A stretch of DNA of 64,000 bases from Gaiellasilicea sp963784895 (GCA_963784895.1 CAWATM010000009.1:62001-126000), one strand, 5' to 3'. Counted from the stretch's first letter, positions 1 to 9,240 are shown. Numbers and translations: made by a program. Notes: generated by a model not told the origin, from the letters alone.

Positions 1-1
1 G

Positions 2-1357
2 AAGCAGACCGCCGACGCGGCGATGGCAGACGCCCCGGGGATCCGCGCCTGCCTGGTCGTCCAGCGCACCGGCAACGACGTCCCGATGCAGGAGGGGCGC
101 GACCACTGGCTGCACGAATTCGACGTCTCCGACGACCCGGCGACGTGCCCGCCGGAGCCGATGGACAGCGAGGACCTGCTCTTCCTGATGTACACGTCCG
201 GCACGACGGCGAAGCCGAAGGGGATCGCGCACACGACCGGCGGCTACCTCGTCGGCGTCGCCTCGACCCACGCGCTGATCTTCGACCTGAAGCCCGAGGA
301 GGACGTCTACTGGTGCGCGGCCGACATCGGCTGGATCACCGGCCACAGCTACATCGTCTATGGCCCTCTCTGCAACGGCGCCACCTCCGTGCTCTACGAG
401 GGCACGCCGGACTTCCCGGACAAGGACCGCTGGTGGGACATCGTCGCGCGCTACGGCGTCACGATCCTCTACACGGCGCCGACCGCGATCCGCGCGCACA
501 TGAAGTGGGGGCCCGAGCACGCGGCGAAGCACGATCTCGGCTCGCTGCGGCTGCTCGGCTCGGTCGGCGAGCCGATCAACCCGGAGGCGTGGATGTGGTA
601 CCGCGAGCATGTCGGCGGCGACCGCACGCCCGTCGTCGACACGTGGTGGCAGACCGAGACGGGGATGGTCATGATCACGCCGCTGCCGGGCGTGACGACG
701 ACGAAGCCCGGCTCGGCGACGAAGCCGTTCCCCGGCGTCGAGGCAGCGGTGTTCAACGAGGCCGGCGAGGAGGTGGGCCCGGGGGGCGGCGGCTATCTCG
801 TCCTGAAGAAGCCGTGGCCGGCGATGACACGTGGGATCTACGGCGACGACGCGCGCTTCCGCGCCACGTACTGGGAGCGCTATCCCGGCGTCTATTTCGC
901 CGGCGACGGCGCCCGGATCGACGAGGACGGCGACTTCTGGCTGCTCGGCCGCGTCGACGACGTGATGAACGTCTCCGGGCACCGGATCTCGACGATCGAG
1001 GTCGAGTCGGCACTCGTCGACCATCCGAGGGTGGCCGAGGCTGCGGTCTGCGGTCGCGCCGACCAGCTCACCGGCCAGGCGATCGTCGCCTACGTCACCT
1101 TGAAGGGCGGCGACGAGGGCTCGCTCGAGATGCTCGAGGAGTTGCGCAACCACGTCGCGGCCAAGATCGGCCCGATCGCGAAGCCGGCCAACATCGTCTT
1201 CACGCCCGAGCTGCCGAAAACCCGCTCGGGGAAGATCATGCGCAGGCTCCTGCGCGACGTGGCCGAGCACCGGCCGCTCGGCGACACGACGACGCTCGCC
1301 GACCCGGCCGTCGTCAGCGAGATCGCCGACCGCGCAGCCGCGGACGCGGACGAGTAG
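2..1357 (+). CDS. Acetyl-CoA synthetase-type acyl-CoA ligase, 5'-truncated by window edge
   Basis: The last 451 codons of an ANL-superfamily ligase, open from the first bases of the window. Visible motifs: the P-loop-like YTSGTTAKPKG, the acetyl-CoA synthetase pattern WWQTETG, the hinge stretch RVDDVMNVSGHRIS, and the C-terminal KTRSGKIMRR with the catalytic lysine. By family it makes acyl-CoA (acetate or propionate) from acid, ATP and CoA in the cytosol. The N-terminal domain lies outside the window, so acid specificity cannot be judged. Acetate is the likeliest substrate. A sulfatase gene follows 80 bp downstream. Confidence 0.85.
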   Translation, partial: KQTADAAMADAPGIRACLVVQRTGNDVPMQEGRDHWLHEFDVSDDPATCPPEPMDSEDLLFLMYTSGTTAKPKGIAHTTGGYLVGVASTHALIFDLKPEEDVYWCAADIGWITGHSYIVYGPLCNGATSVLYEGTPDFPDKDRWWDIVARYGVTILYTAPTAIRAHMKWGPEHAAKHDLGSLRLLGSVGEPINPEAWMWYREHVGGDRTPVVDTWWQTETGMVMITPLPGVTTTKPGSATKPFPGVEAAVFNEAGEEVGPGGGGYLVLKKPWPAMTRGIYGDDARFRATYWERYPGVYFAGDGARIDEDGDFWLLGRVDDVMNVSGHRISTIEVESALVDHPRVAEAAVCGRADQLTGQAIVAYVTLKGGDEGSLEMLEELRNHVAAKIGPIAKPANIVFTPELPKTRSGKIMRRLLRDVAEHRPLGDTTTLADPAVVSEIADRAAADADE

Positions 1358-1399
1358 CTCCGTTCATCCCACCCGGGTGAAGTCGTCGCCGCCCTCTCG

Positions 1400-1419
1400 T
1401 GCGAGCGTTGAGGCTCGCA
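1400..1419. promoter_or_regulatory. Short inverted repeat upstream of sulfatase
   Basis: TGCGAGC and GCTCGCA form a perfect 7-bp inverted repeat around GTTGAG, just before the sulfatase ribosome binding site. It could be a weak terminator for the ligase gene or an operator. Nothing in the sequence decides between them. Confidence 0.25.
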
Positions 1420-1437
1420 TCGACCAGGGGAGGACGC

Positions 1438-2985
1438 ATGCCGCCGTCGGACAAGCCGAACATCCTCGTCATCTGGGGTGACGACATCGGGATCACCAAC
1501 CTCAGCTGCTACAGCGACGGGTTGATGGGCTACCGGACGCCCAACATCGACCGAATCGCGGACGAGGGGATGCGGTTCACGGACTCCTACGGCGAGCAGA
1601 GCTGCACCGCCGGCCGTGCGTCGTTCATCACCGGCCAGAGCGTCTACCGCACCGGCCTGAGCAAGGTCGGTGTCCCCGGTATGGACGTCGGTCTTCAGGC
1701 CGAGGATGTCACGATCGCCGAGCTGCTGAAGCCGCTCGGCTACGCGACGGGGCAGTTCGGCAAGAACCACCTCGGCGACCTGAACAAGTACCTGCCCACG
1801 GCGCACGGCTTCGACGAGTTCTTCGGCAACCTCTACCACCTGAACGCCGAGGAGGAGCCGGAGCTGCCGAACTGGCCGCCCGCCGAGGACTTTCCCCACT
1901 TCCGGGATCGCTTCGGCCCGCGCGGCGTGATCCATTCCTGGGCGACGGACGAGGACGACGACACGCGAGGAGCCACGCTTCGGTCGTGTGGGCAAGCAGC
2001 GGATCGAGGACACCGGGCCCGCTGACGAGGAAGCGGATGGAGACGATCGACGACGAGGTGCTCGAGCACGGTCTCGACTTCATCGAGCGCCAGCACGCAG
2101 CCGGCACGCCGTTCTTCGTCTGGCTCAACACGACGCACATGCACCTGCGGACGCACACGAAGCCCGAGAGCCTCGGGCAGGCCGGCCGCTGGCAGTCGCC
2201 CTACCACGACACGATGATCGACCACGACAAGCTCGTCGGGGTGGCGCTGGACAAGCTGGACGAGCTCGGGATCGCCGAGAACACGATCGTGATCTACTCG
2301 ACCGACAACGGGCCGCACATGAACACGTGGCCGGACGGCGGCATGACGCCCTTCCGGAGCGAGAAGAACACGAACTGGGAAGGCGCGTTTCGCGTCCCGG
2401 AGCTGATCCGGTGGCCCGGGAAGATTCCCGCCGGCGTCGTCTCGAACGAGATCGTCCAGCATCACGACTGGCTGCCCACGTTTCTCGCCGCCGCCGGCGA
2501 TCCCGACATCGTCGAGAAGCTGAAGGGGGGCTACGACGTCGGCGGCACGACCTTCAAGGTTCACATCGACGGCTACAACTTGCTCCCGTACCTGACCGGC
2601 GAGGCGGACAAGAGCCCGAGGCAGGGTCTCGTCTACTACTCCGACGACGGTGACGTGCTCGCACTTCGGTTCGACAACTGGAAGGTCGTCTTCATGGAGC
2701 AGCGGGCACAGGGGACACTGCGGAATCTGGGCCGAGCCGTTCGTGCCGCTGCGCATCCCGAAGCTCTTCAACCTGCGCACCGATCCGTACGAGCGCGCCG
2801 ACACTACCTCGAACACCTACTACGACTGGTTCCTCGACAACGACTACATCGCGTTGGCCGCGACGGCGATCGTGACGCAGTTCCTGGAGACGTTCAAGGA
2901 GTTCCCGCCTCGGCAGGAGGCGGCCAGCTTCACGATCGACCAGGTCGTGAAGAAGCTGGAGACGGCGCTCGCGGCCGGACGCTGA
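1438..2985 (+). pseudogene. Arylsulfatase, interrupted by three +1 frameshifts
   Basis: ATG at 1438 follows GGGGAGGA at good spacing. The N-terminus carries the sulfatase signature: paired aspartates (WGDDIG, residues 15-16) and the formylglycine motif CTAGR with Cys56. The protein then continues in three frames. An extra base near 1966 moves it to frame 2, an extra C in the CCC run at 2018-2020 to frame 3, and an extra A at 2724-2725 back to frame 1, ending at 2985. Removing these three bases gives an uninterrupted 514-residue type I sulfatase. Because each change is a single added base and the net shift is zero, sequencing or assembly error is at least as likely as real decay. By family it hydrolyses organic sulfate esters. 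There is no clear signal peptide. Confidence 0.8.
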
Positions 2986-2988
2986 GCG

Positions 2989-3892
2989 ATGACCGAGCCG
3001 CTCGCCTCCTGGACCGACGGGCAGACCAAGGACGCCGTGCTCGAGTTCGTCGAGCGCGTGTCCGCAGACGGCGTGCCGCAGCCGGAGCGTGTCGCGGTCT
3101 TCGACAACGACGGCACGCTCTGGTGCGAGAAGCCCCTGCCGATTCAGGCGGACTTCATCCTGCGGCGACTGCACGAGATGGCTGAGGCGGACCCCGCGCT
3201 CCGCGAGAAGCAGCCCTGGCAGGCCGCGTACGAGCGCGACTACACCTGGCTCGGCCAGGTGATGGTGGAGCACTACGCCGGCGACGACACCAACGTGCGC
3301 ACGCTGCTCGGAGGCGTGATCGCCGCGCACGCGGGGATCAGCGTCGACGAGTTCGAGCAGCAGGCGGACGCGTTCCTGCGCACGGCGCAGCATCCGACCC
3401 TGGGCCGCGGCTATCTCGAGTGCGCCTACGCGCCGATGGTCGAGCTGCTGCGCTATCTGGACGAGAACGGGTTCTCGAACTACATCGCCTCGGGTGGCGG
3501 CCGCGACTTCATGCGGCCGATCAGCGAGGAGCTGTACGGGATCCCGCGCGACCGGGTGATCGGGAGCTCGACCGCACTCGACTACCGCGACGGCACGATC
3601 ACGCGCAAGCCGGAGGCCGACGTGCTCGACGACGGCCCGCAGAAGCCGGTCCGGATCTGGAGCCGCGTCGGCCGCCGGCCGATCCTCGCCGCTGGGAACT
3701 CGAACGGCGACATCGAGATGCTCGACTTCACCCAGAACGCGGCCAAGCCGACGCTGCGCCTGCTCGTCCTGCCACGACGACGCCGAGCGCGAGTTCGACT
3801 ACACGAGTGGCGCCGAGCGGGCGCTGGAGCGCGCCCACGAGCAAGCCTGGACGGTGGTCAGCATGCGCGATGATTGGGCCACTGTCTTTTGA
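2989..3892 (+). pseudogene. HAD-superfamily phosphatase, frameshifted near the C-terminus
   Basis: Starts four bases after the sulfatase stop. HAD motifs are present: nucleophile motif FDNDGTLW, the serine-bearing YIASGGGRDF, and the acidic GNSNGDIEML. Reading frame 1 runs to 3771. An extra C at 3772-3773 then moves the natural continuation (beginning HDDAEREFDY) to frame 2, which ends with TGA at 3890-3892. Corrected, the protein is 300 residues. Uncorrected, it ends at 3873 with an arginine-rich nonsense tail. The frameshift is of the same kind as those in the sulfatase. The substrate is unknown. The position directly behind a sulfatase suggests joint turnover of sulfated or phosphorylated organics, which is inference. 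Confidence 0.75.
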
Positions 3893-3912
3893 CCCTCGAC
3901 CAGGAGGCCGTG

Positions 3913-4197
3913 ATGGCTCTCGCACGAGTTGTGACGTTCGACGGCGTCGACGCCGACCGGATGGCGGAGATGCGGCGCGAGATGGAGGGCGGTGAGCGTC
4001 CGGACGAGGTTCCCGCCCAGGAGATCGTCGTCCTGCACGACGCGGAGGCCGAGCAGTCGCTCGTGATCCTCTTCTTCGAGAACGAGGACGACTACCGGCG
4101 CGGCGACGAGGCACTGAACGCGATGCCCGCGGGGGACACGCCGGGCAAGCGGACATCCGTTGCGAAGTACGACGTCGCATTCCGCATGACCGGCTAG
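3913..4197 (+). CDS. Conserved small protein, possible dimeric alpha-beta barrel
   Basis: A 94-residue acidic protein. ATG at 3913 is chosen because AGGAGG lies five bases upstream; a GTG directly before it is in frame but closer to that site. The pattern (RVVTFDGVD, then EIVVLHD, VILFFENEDDYRRGDEAL and a final KYDVAFRMTG) resembles antibiotic-biosynthesis-monooxygenase-like ferredoxin-fold proteins. No catalytic motif allows a function. It converges on the next gene, sharing four bases. Confidence 0.65.
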   Translation: MALARVVTFDGVDADRMAEMRREMEGGERPDEVPAQEIVVLHDAEAEQSLVILFFENEDDYRRGDEALNAMPAGDTPGKRTSVAKYDVAFRMTG

Positions 4198-4592
4198 CTC
4201 CGCGACGGCAGCTCGTCGAACTGAGGCAGGTCGTCCGTGATCTCGAACCACGGCGCCTTCGAGCCGACGAAGATGTGCTTCGTCGGGCGGATGCTCGGGT
4301 CATCGACGAGCGACCCGAGCGCGACGTGCACGTAGGCGCCGTCGCGGACGACGGAGTAGAGGAGGGATCCGCACGCCGCGCAGCGCGTGTCGTTCAGGTC
4401 GTCGTCTCCATGGACGAATAAGGCGTCCGCGCCGGCCGCGAGCTCGAGCTTCTCGCGCTCGATGCCGGCGAACGCCTTGAACGCCGAGCCGGTCGCCGCG
4501 CGGCAGCGCGAGCAGTGGCAGTTCATCGCATAGAGAAACGCGTCCTCGACCCGGTAGCGGACGGAGCCGCACTCGCATTTGCCGGTCAGCAC
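4194..4592 (-). CDS. GFA/CENP-V family zinc protein
   Basis: A 132-residue protein with the cysteine layout of the GFA family (glutathione-dependent formaldehyde-activating enzyme and relatives): GKCECGSVRY at the N-terminus, NCHCSRCR near residue 30 and CAACG near residue 72, which bind two zinc ions in known members. Most family members are uncharacterised, so glutathione chemistry should not be assumed, especially in an actinobacterium that would use mycothiol. It is divergent from the NUDIX gene and shares a 67-bp intergenic region containing that gene's operator. Confidence 0.8.
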   Translation of the reverse strand: MLTGKCECGSVRYRVEDAFLYAMNCHCSRCRAATGSAFKAFAGIEREKLELAAGADALFVHGDDDLNDTRCAACGSLLYSVVRDGAYVHVALGSLVDDPSIRPTKHIFVGSKAPWFEITDDLPQFDELPSRS

Positions 4593-4616
4593 GGCCCGAC
4601 ACTATCCGCCGCGATA

Positions 4617-4639
4617 GTTTTGGTTGACGAGACCAAAAC
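4617..4639. promoter_or_regulatory. Perfect palindromic operator upstream of NrtR-like gene
   Basis: GTTTTGGT (4617-4624) and ACCAAAAC (4632-4639) are perfect 8-bp arms around a 7-bp spacer. The repeat covers the -35 hexamer of the NUDIX gene, the expected position for an autorepressor site. It is AT-rich against a very GC-rich background. Confidence 0.7.
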
Positions 4640-4652
4640 CGCGTGCTAGAGT
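4624..4652 (+). promoter_or_regulatory. Sigma-70-type promoter of the NUDIX/oxidoreductase operon
   Basis: TTGACG at 4624-4629 and TAGAGT at 4647-4652 are separated by exactly 17 bp, with the -10 ending seven bases before the ATG at 4660. This is the best conventional promoter in the window. Confidence 0.7.
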
Positions 4653-4659
4653 AAGAGTC

Positions 4660-5397
4660 ATGACGACAAAAACAACGTACGACCCGTCACGGTTCCCCGC
4701 CTTCGCCGTCACGGTCGACGTGGTCATCCTGACCATGTCGGAGGGCAGGCTCCACGTCCTGCTCGTCCGCCGCGGCGAGGAGCCGTACGAGGGCATGTGG
4801 GCGATTCCGGGTGGTTTCAAGCGCCCGAACGAGAGCCTGGACGAGGCGGCGAAGCGCGAGCTCGTCGAGGAGACCGGCGTCGACGCAGCGAGCCTGCTGA
4901 CCCAGTTCGGCGCCTACGGCGATCCGGGGCGCGATCCGCGCATGAACGTTGTCACGGTCGGGTACCTGGCCGTGCTCCGCGACGTCGGCGCGCTCGTCGC
5001 CGGGACGGACGCAGCCGAGGCTGCGCTCGTGCCGATGGCGGACGTGCTCGACGGACGACGTGAGCTGGCGTTCGACCACCAACAGATCGCTCGCGACGCG
5101 ATCGAGCGCGTGCGCGTCGAGCTCGAGGTCACCGGCGTCGCGACCGCGTTCGTCGGCTCGACGTTCACCCTGGCCGAGCTGCGGGCGGTGTACGAGGCGA
5201 TCTGGGGCGTCCAGCTCGACGCCGCGAACTTCCGCCGCAGCGTCGTCTCGGAGGACGGCTGGGTGATCCCGACCGGCCGCCGCGCGCAGCCCGGCCCCGC
5301 CGGCGGCAGGCCCGCGGAGCTGTACCGGGCCGGTGAGGCGTGGGATCACGGCGGCCCAATCCATCGATTCCCTCGATCCTGGGAGGTCAAGGCATGA
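4660..5397 (+). CDS. NUDIX hydrolase / NrtR-like transcriptional regulator
   Basis: A 245-residue protein in two parts. Residues about 10-150 are a NUDIX domain with an intact box: G at GGFKRPNE, then KRELVEETGV fits GX5EX7REUXEEXGU. Residues about 160-235 (FTLAELRAVYEAIWG, NFRRSVV) form the winged-helix tail of NrtR-type proteins, which sense ADP-ribose and repress NAD metabolism genes. ATG 4660 is chosen because upstream in-frame codons overlap the promoter. The intact box means it could be an enzyme, a regulator or both. It heads an operon with four oxidoreductases (ATGA overlap at 5394-5397), and the palindrome over its promoter suggests self-repression. Confidence 0.8.
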   Translation: MTTKTTYDPSRFPAFAVTVDVVILTMSEGRLHVLLVRRGEEPYEGMWAIPGGFKRPNESLDEAAKRELVEETGVDAASLLTQFGAYGDPGRDPRMNVVTVGYLAVLRDVGALVAGTDAAEAALVPMADVLDGRRELAFDHQQIARDAIERVRVELEVTGVATAFVGSTFTLAELRAVYEAIWGVQLDAANFRRSVVSEDGWVIPTGRRAQPGPAGGRPAELYRAGEAWDHGGPIHRFPRSWEVKA

Positions 5398-6353
5398 AAG
5401 CGGTCGTGCACGACCGGTTCGGCCCACCGGAGGTGCTGCGCATCGAGGATGTCCCGGCGCCGATCCCAAAGGACGACGAGGTCCTCGTAGGCGTCCGTGC
5501 GACGACGGTCAACCAGACCGACTGCCACGTGCGCCGCGCGAGGCCGATCGTCTGGCGTTTCATGATCGGGTTCTTCCGCCCGAAGTGGAGGACGCTGGGG
5601 AAGGAGTTCGCCGGCGAGGTTGAGGCGCTTGGGCCGGCAGTGACCGAGTTCGCCGTCGGCGACCGCGTGTTCGGGATGAAGAATTACGGTACGAACGCTG
5701 AGCTGGTGACCGCGCGCGAGAGCCGCCTGGTTGCACACCTGCCCGAGTCGCTGAGCTTCGAGGAGGGCGCGGCCGTGATCGACGGCGCATATCAGGGGCT
5801 GGTGGCTCTGCGGCGGGGGCGCGTCCGCGAGGGCACACGCCTGCTCGTGTACGGCGCCTCGGGCTCCTGCGGAACGGCCTGTGTGCAGCTCGGGCGCCAT
5901 CTCGGTGCGCACGTGACGGCGGTGTGCGGCACGAAGAACGTCGAGCTGATGCGCTCGCTCGGCGCCGACGTCGTCATCGACTACCAGCGCGAGGACTTCA
6001 GGAAGCGTGGTGAGAAGTACGACGTGATCGTCGACGCGGTCGGGAAGATCGCCGGTTTGCGGTATCGCGGCTCGCTCGTCCCAGGCGGGATGTTCGTGCT
6101 CACCGACGGGCTCTGGAACGTGCTGAGCGTTCTCCTGACCCGCTGGAGCAGCCGGAGGATTGTCGCCGCGTGGCCGCGGTACGAGAAGGAGGATCTCCTG
6201 CTCCTGAAGCGGCTGCTCGAGACTGGCGAGTACCGCGCGGTGATCGATCGCACGTATCCGCTCGAGCGGGTCGTCGAGGCGACGACGTACGTCGAGAGCT
6301 GGCAGAAGACTGGCAATGTCGTTCTCACTCTGAACGGCGGGCAGCCATCATGA
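5394..6353 (+). CDS. Quinone oxidoreductase-like MDR protein, copy 1
   Basis: A 319-residue medium-chain dehydrogenase/reductase without structural zinc cysteines, typical of NADPH:quinone oxidoreductase relatives. It has the family opening MKAVVHDRFGPPEVL, the GroES-like half with EFAGEVEALG, and a nucleotide-binding loop in YGASGSCGTACVQLG at about residue 145. ATG 5394 overlaps the NUDIX stop and has GGGAGG seven bases upstream. The cysteine after the glycine loop differs from copies 2 and 4, which have IGTAAVQ. The substrate is unknown. Translational coupling within the cluster implies joint expression. Confidence 0.8.
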   Translation: MKAVVHDRFGPPEVLRIEDVPAPIPKDDEVLVGVRATTVNQTDCHVRRARPIVWRFMIGFFRPKWRTLGKEFAGEVEALGPAVTEFAVGDRVFGMKNYGTNAELVTARESRLVAHLPESLSFEEGAAVIDGAYQGLVALRRGRVREGTRLLVYGASGSCGTACVQLGRHLGAHVTAVCGTKNVELMRSLGADVVIDYQREDFRKRGEKYDVIVDAVGKIAGLRYRGSLVPGGMFVLTDGLWNVLSVLLTRWSSRRIVAAWPRYEKEDLLLLKRLLETGEYRAVIDRTYPLERVVEATTYVESWQKTGNVVLTLNGGQPS

Positions 6354-7318
6354 AGGCCGCTCTGCACGAGCGCTACGGGCCGCCCGAGGTGCTTCGCGTT
6401 GCCGAAGTCGGTCGCCCCGTGCCGCAAGTGGACGACGTGCTCGTCCGCGTCCACGCATCCAGCGTCACCCGCAGCGACTGCGGGCTGCGCGACCCCTCCG
6501 ACTACGTCTTCACCCGCGTCTTCATGGGACTGGTGCGGCCAAAGCGGACGATTGCGGGGATGGAGTTCGCCGGGGTGGTCGAAAACGTCGGCGCCGGTGT
6601 CACACGCTTCGCCGCCGGCGACGAGGTCTTCGGGATCAAGGGCGGCGCGAACGCGGAGTACCTCTGCGTCCGCGAGTCGGGCGTGATCGCGCGCAAGCCT
6701 TCGAGTCTCAGCTTCGAGGAGGCCGCCGGCAGCGCGGACGGCGCCCTCTCGGCGTTCACGATGCTGCCGGCGCTCGGGCCGATCGCAGGGAGGCACATCG
6801 TCGTCTACGGCGCCGGCGGCTCGATCGGGACGGCGGCGGTGCAGGTCGCGAAGCACCTGGGCGCCCGCGTCACCGCCGTCTGCGGCACACAGCAGGTCGA
6901 GCTCGTGCGCTCGCTCGGCGCAGACGAGGTCGTCGACTATCTGCAAGAGGACTGGACGCGCACCGGTACCTACGACGGTGTCCTCGACGCGGTCGGCAAG
7001 AGCTCGTTCCGCAAGGCCCGGCGCGCGCTGAACCCGGGCGCCGCGTACGTGTCCGCCGATCTCGGCTACCTGTGGCACCTGCCGCTCCTGATCCTCCCGA
7101 CTCGCTGGTTCGGCAGCCGCAAGGCGAAGCTCGGGCTCGCGCGCTACCGGCAGGAGGACCTGATTCGCCTGCGGGAGCTGATCGAGGCCGGCGCCTACCG
7201 GCCCGTGATCGACCGCACCTACCCGCTCGAGGACGTCGTCGAGGCGACGCGGTATGTCGAGACCCGGCAGAAGACCGGCAACGTCGTCCTGACCGTGAAC
7301 GGTGGGGAGCTGCGATGA
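6350..7318 (+). CDS. Quinone oxidoreductase-like MDR protein, copy 2
   Basis: A 322-residue paralogue of the neighbouring genes. It shows MKAALHERYGPPEVL at the start, EFAGVVENVG, the Rossmann loop YGAGGSIGTAAVQVAKHLG and the conserved end RQKTGNVVLTVNGG. ATG 6350 overlaps the previous TGA. It is closest by eye to copies 1 and 4 in the central and C-terminal parts, so the set looks like repeated in-place duplication followed by divergence. Confidence 0.8.
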   Translation: MKAALHERYGPPEVLRVAEVGRPVPQVDDVLVRVHASSVTRSDCGLRDPSDYVFTRVFMGLVRPKRTIAGMEFAGVVENVGAGVTRFAAGDEVFGIKGGANAEYLCVRESGVIARKPSSLSFEEAAGSADGALSAFTMLPALGPIAGRHIVVYGAGGSIGTAAVQVAKHLGARVTAVCGTQQVELVRSLGADEVVDYLQEDWTRTGTYDGVLDAVGKSSFRKARRALNPGAAYVSADLGYLWHLPLLILPTRWFGSRKAKLGLARYRQEDLIRLRELIEAGAYRPVIDRTYPLEDVVEATRYVETRQKTGNVVLTVNGGELR

Positions 7319-8286
7319 GGGCGGTCGTGCGGGAGCGGTACGGCTCGCCCGACGTGGTCGAGTTGCGGGACGTCGAGCGGCCGGTGCCGGGGGACGACGA
7401 GGTGCTGGTCCGCGTTCGGGCGGCGTCGCTGAACCGCGCCGATTGGTACAGCCTCAACGGCCGGCCGTACGTCGCCCGCCCGACCGAGGGCCTGCGGTCG
7501 CCGAAAAGCGAGCGGCTGGGCGTCGACTACGCCGGGACGGTCGAAACGGTCGGGAAGGACGTGACGAGCTTCCGGCCGGGGGACGAGGTCTTCGGTGGTA
7601 GGGACGGCGCCCTCGCCGACTACGTGTGCGTGCGCGAGGAGCGGGCGATCGTGCCGAAGCCGCCGAATGTCACCTTCGAGCAGGCGGCCGCTGTCGGCGT
7701 CGCCGGTCTCACTGCGCTGCAGGGGCTCCGCGACAAGGGTGGTCTCCAGCCCGGTCAGAAGGTGCTCGTCAACGGCGCGTCGGGCGGCGTCGGCACGTTC
7801 GCCGTGCAGGTCGCAAAGGCACTCGGAGCCGAAGTGACCGCCGTCTGCAGCAGCGGGAACGTCGAGCAGGCCCGCTCGCTCGGCGCCGACGACGTCGTCG
7901 ACTACACCGCCGAGGACTTCACGAGGAGCGGCCGGCGCTACGACCTGGTCTTCGACGTCGCCGGCAGCCGCTCGTGGTCGCAGCTGAAGCGGATCCTCGA
8001 GCCGGAAGCGACGGTCGTCCTCGTCGGGGGCTCGATGTCGAATCGCTGGCTCGGGCCGCTCGGCCACGTCGTCAGGACGAGCCTGGCCTCGCTGCCCGGG
8101 AGCCGGAAGACCGCCTTCTTCATCGCGAAGTTCAACAAGCCGGACCTTGAGGTCCTGCGCGGGATGCTCGAGGCGGGCCAGCTGACTCCCATCGTGGAGC
8201 GGCAGTACCCGCTGGCCGACGTCGTCGAGGCGTTCCGCTACCTGGGCGAAGGACACGCGCGAGGGAAGGTGGTGTTGACGCCGTGA
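7315..8286 (+). CDS. Quinone oxidoreductase-like MDR protein, copy 3 (divergent)
   Basis: A 323-residue MDR protein, the most divergent of the four. It opens MRAVVRERYGSPDVV, has NRADWYSLNGRPY where the others have (N/S)xSDCG-type text, and carries a canonical loop NGASGGVGTFAVQVAKALG. It keeps the C-terminal YPLADVVEAFRYL pattern. The start overlaps copy 2 (ATGA). The sequence is nearer to general zinc-free NAD(P)-dependent alcohol dehydrogenase/quinone reductases than the other three copies are. Confidence 0.8.
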   Translation: MRAVVRERYGSPDVVELRDVERPVPGDDEVLVRVRAASLNRADWYSLNGRPYVARPTEGLRSPKSERLGVDYAGTVETVGKDVTSFRPGDEVFGGRDGALADYVCVREERAIVPKPPNVTFEQAAAVGVAGLTALQGLRDKGGLQPGQKVLVNGASGGVGTFAVQVAKALGAEVTAVCSSGNVEQARSLGADDVVDYTAEDFTRSGRRYDLVFDVAGSRSWSQLKRILEPEATVVLVGGSMSNRWLGPLGHVVRTSLASLPGSRKTAFFIAKFNKPDLEVLRGMLEAGQLTPIVERQYPLADVVEAFRYLGEGHARGKVVLTP

Positions 8287-9236
8287 AGGCGGTCGTGTGC
8301 GACAGGTACGGGCCACCCGAGGTGCTGCGGCTCGAGCAGGTCGAGCGGCCCGTTCCGGAAGTGGATCAGGTTCTGGTCCAGGTTCACGCGACGACGGTCA
8401 ATCGCTCGGATTGCGGTGCTCGCAGCGCCACGCCGTTCTTCACGCGCGTCTTCCACGGGCTCCGCCGGCCGAAGCGGCGGATTCCCGGGATGGAGTTCGC
8501 CGGCGAGGTCGCGGCCGTCGGCTCCGGCGTCACGGAGTTCGCGCTCGGCGACGAGGTCTTCGGTGTCAAGGGCGCAGGTGCGCACGCGGAGTACACGTGC
8601 GTCCGGGAGAGCGGCCCGATCGCGCACAAGCCGGCAGGGCTCAGCTTCGAGGAGGCAGCCTCCTTGCCCGACGGGTTCATCATCGCGCTCGCCTGCGTGC
8701 GCAGGGCGGAACCACGCCCAGGACGAAGCATCCTCGTCTACGGCGCCACCGGGTCGATCGGGACCGCGGCGGTGCAGCTGGCCAAGCACTTCGAGGCTGA
8801 CGTCACCGCTGTCAGCGACACGAAGAACGTCGAGCTCGTCCGCTCGCTCGGCGCCGACATGGTGATCGATCGCCTGCAGGACGACTTCACGAAGAACGGC
8901 ACGATCTACGACGTCATCTTCGACGCTGTCGGCAAGCACTCGTTCAGGCGTTCGCGTCGCGCGCTGAAGCCCGGCGGGGTCTTCATCGAGACGGACCTCG
9001 GCTTCATGTGGCACGTGCCGCCGCTCGCTCTGCTGTCTCGGTGGATCGGCGACAAGCGGGTGACGATCCCGCTCCCGAAGTACACGAAGGAGAACCTCCT
9101 CTTGCTCAAGGAGCTCGTCGAGACGGGGCACTACCGGCCGGTGGTCGACCGCACGTACCGCTTGGAGGATGTGGTCGAGGCGACGCGATACGTCGAGACC
9201 GGGCAGAAGACCGGCAACGTCGTCCTGACCGTCTGA
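8283..9236 (+). CDS. Quinone oxidoreductase-like MDR protein, copy 4
   Basis: A 317-residue last member of the tandem set, starting at GTG 8283 within the stop of copy 3. It has KAVVCDRYGPPEVL, EFAGEVAAVG, the loop YGATGSIGTAAVQLAKHF and the ending GQKTGNVVLTV. Its final strand matches copy 2 almost word for word, supporting recent shared ancestry. It converges with the pentapeptide gene, leaving a four-base gap and no visible terminator. Confidence 0.8.
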   Translation: MKAVVCDRYGPPEVLRLEQVERPVPEVDQVLVQVHATTVNRSDCGARSATPFFTRVFHGLRRPKRRIPGMEFAGEVAAVGSGVTEFALGDEVFGVKGAGAHAEYTCVRESGPIAHKPAGLSFEEAASLPDGFIIALACVRRAEPRPGRSILVYGATGSIGTAAVQLAKHFEADVTAVSDTKNVELVRSLGADMVIDRLQDDFTKNGTIYDVIFDAVGKHSFRRSRRALKPGGVFIETDLGFMWHVPPLALLSRWIGDKRVTIPLPKYTKENLLLLKELVETGHYRPVVDRTYRLEDVVEATRYVETGQKTGNVVLTV

Positions 9237-9240
9237 GCCG

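Noticed and set aside
1960..2730. Programmed +1 frameshifting in the sulfatase
   Set aside because: Three separate shifts in one gene, without slippery-site or stop-codon context, make programmed recoding implausible; sequencing error or decay explains them better.
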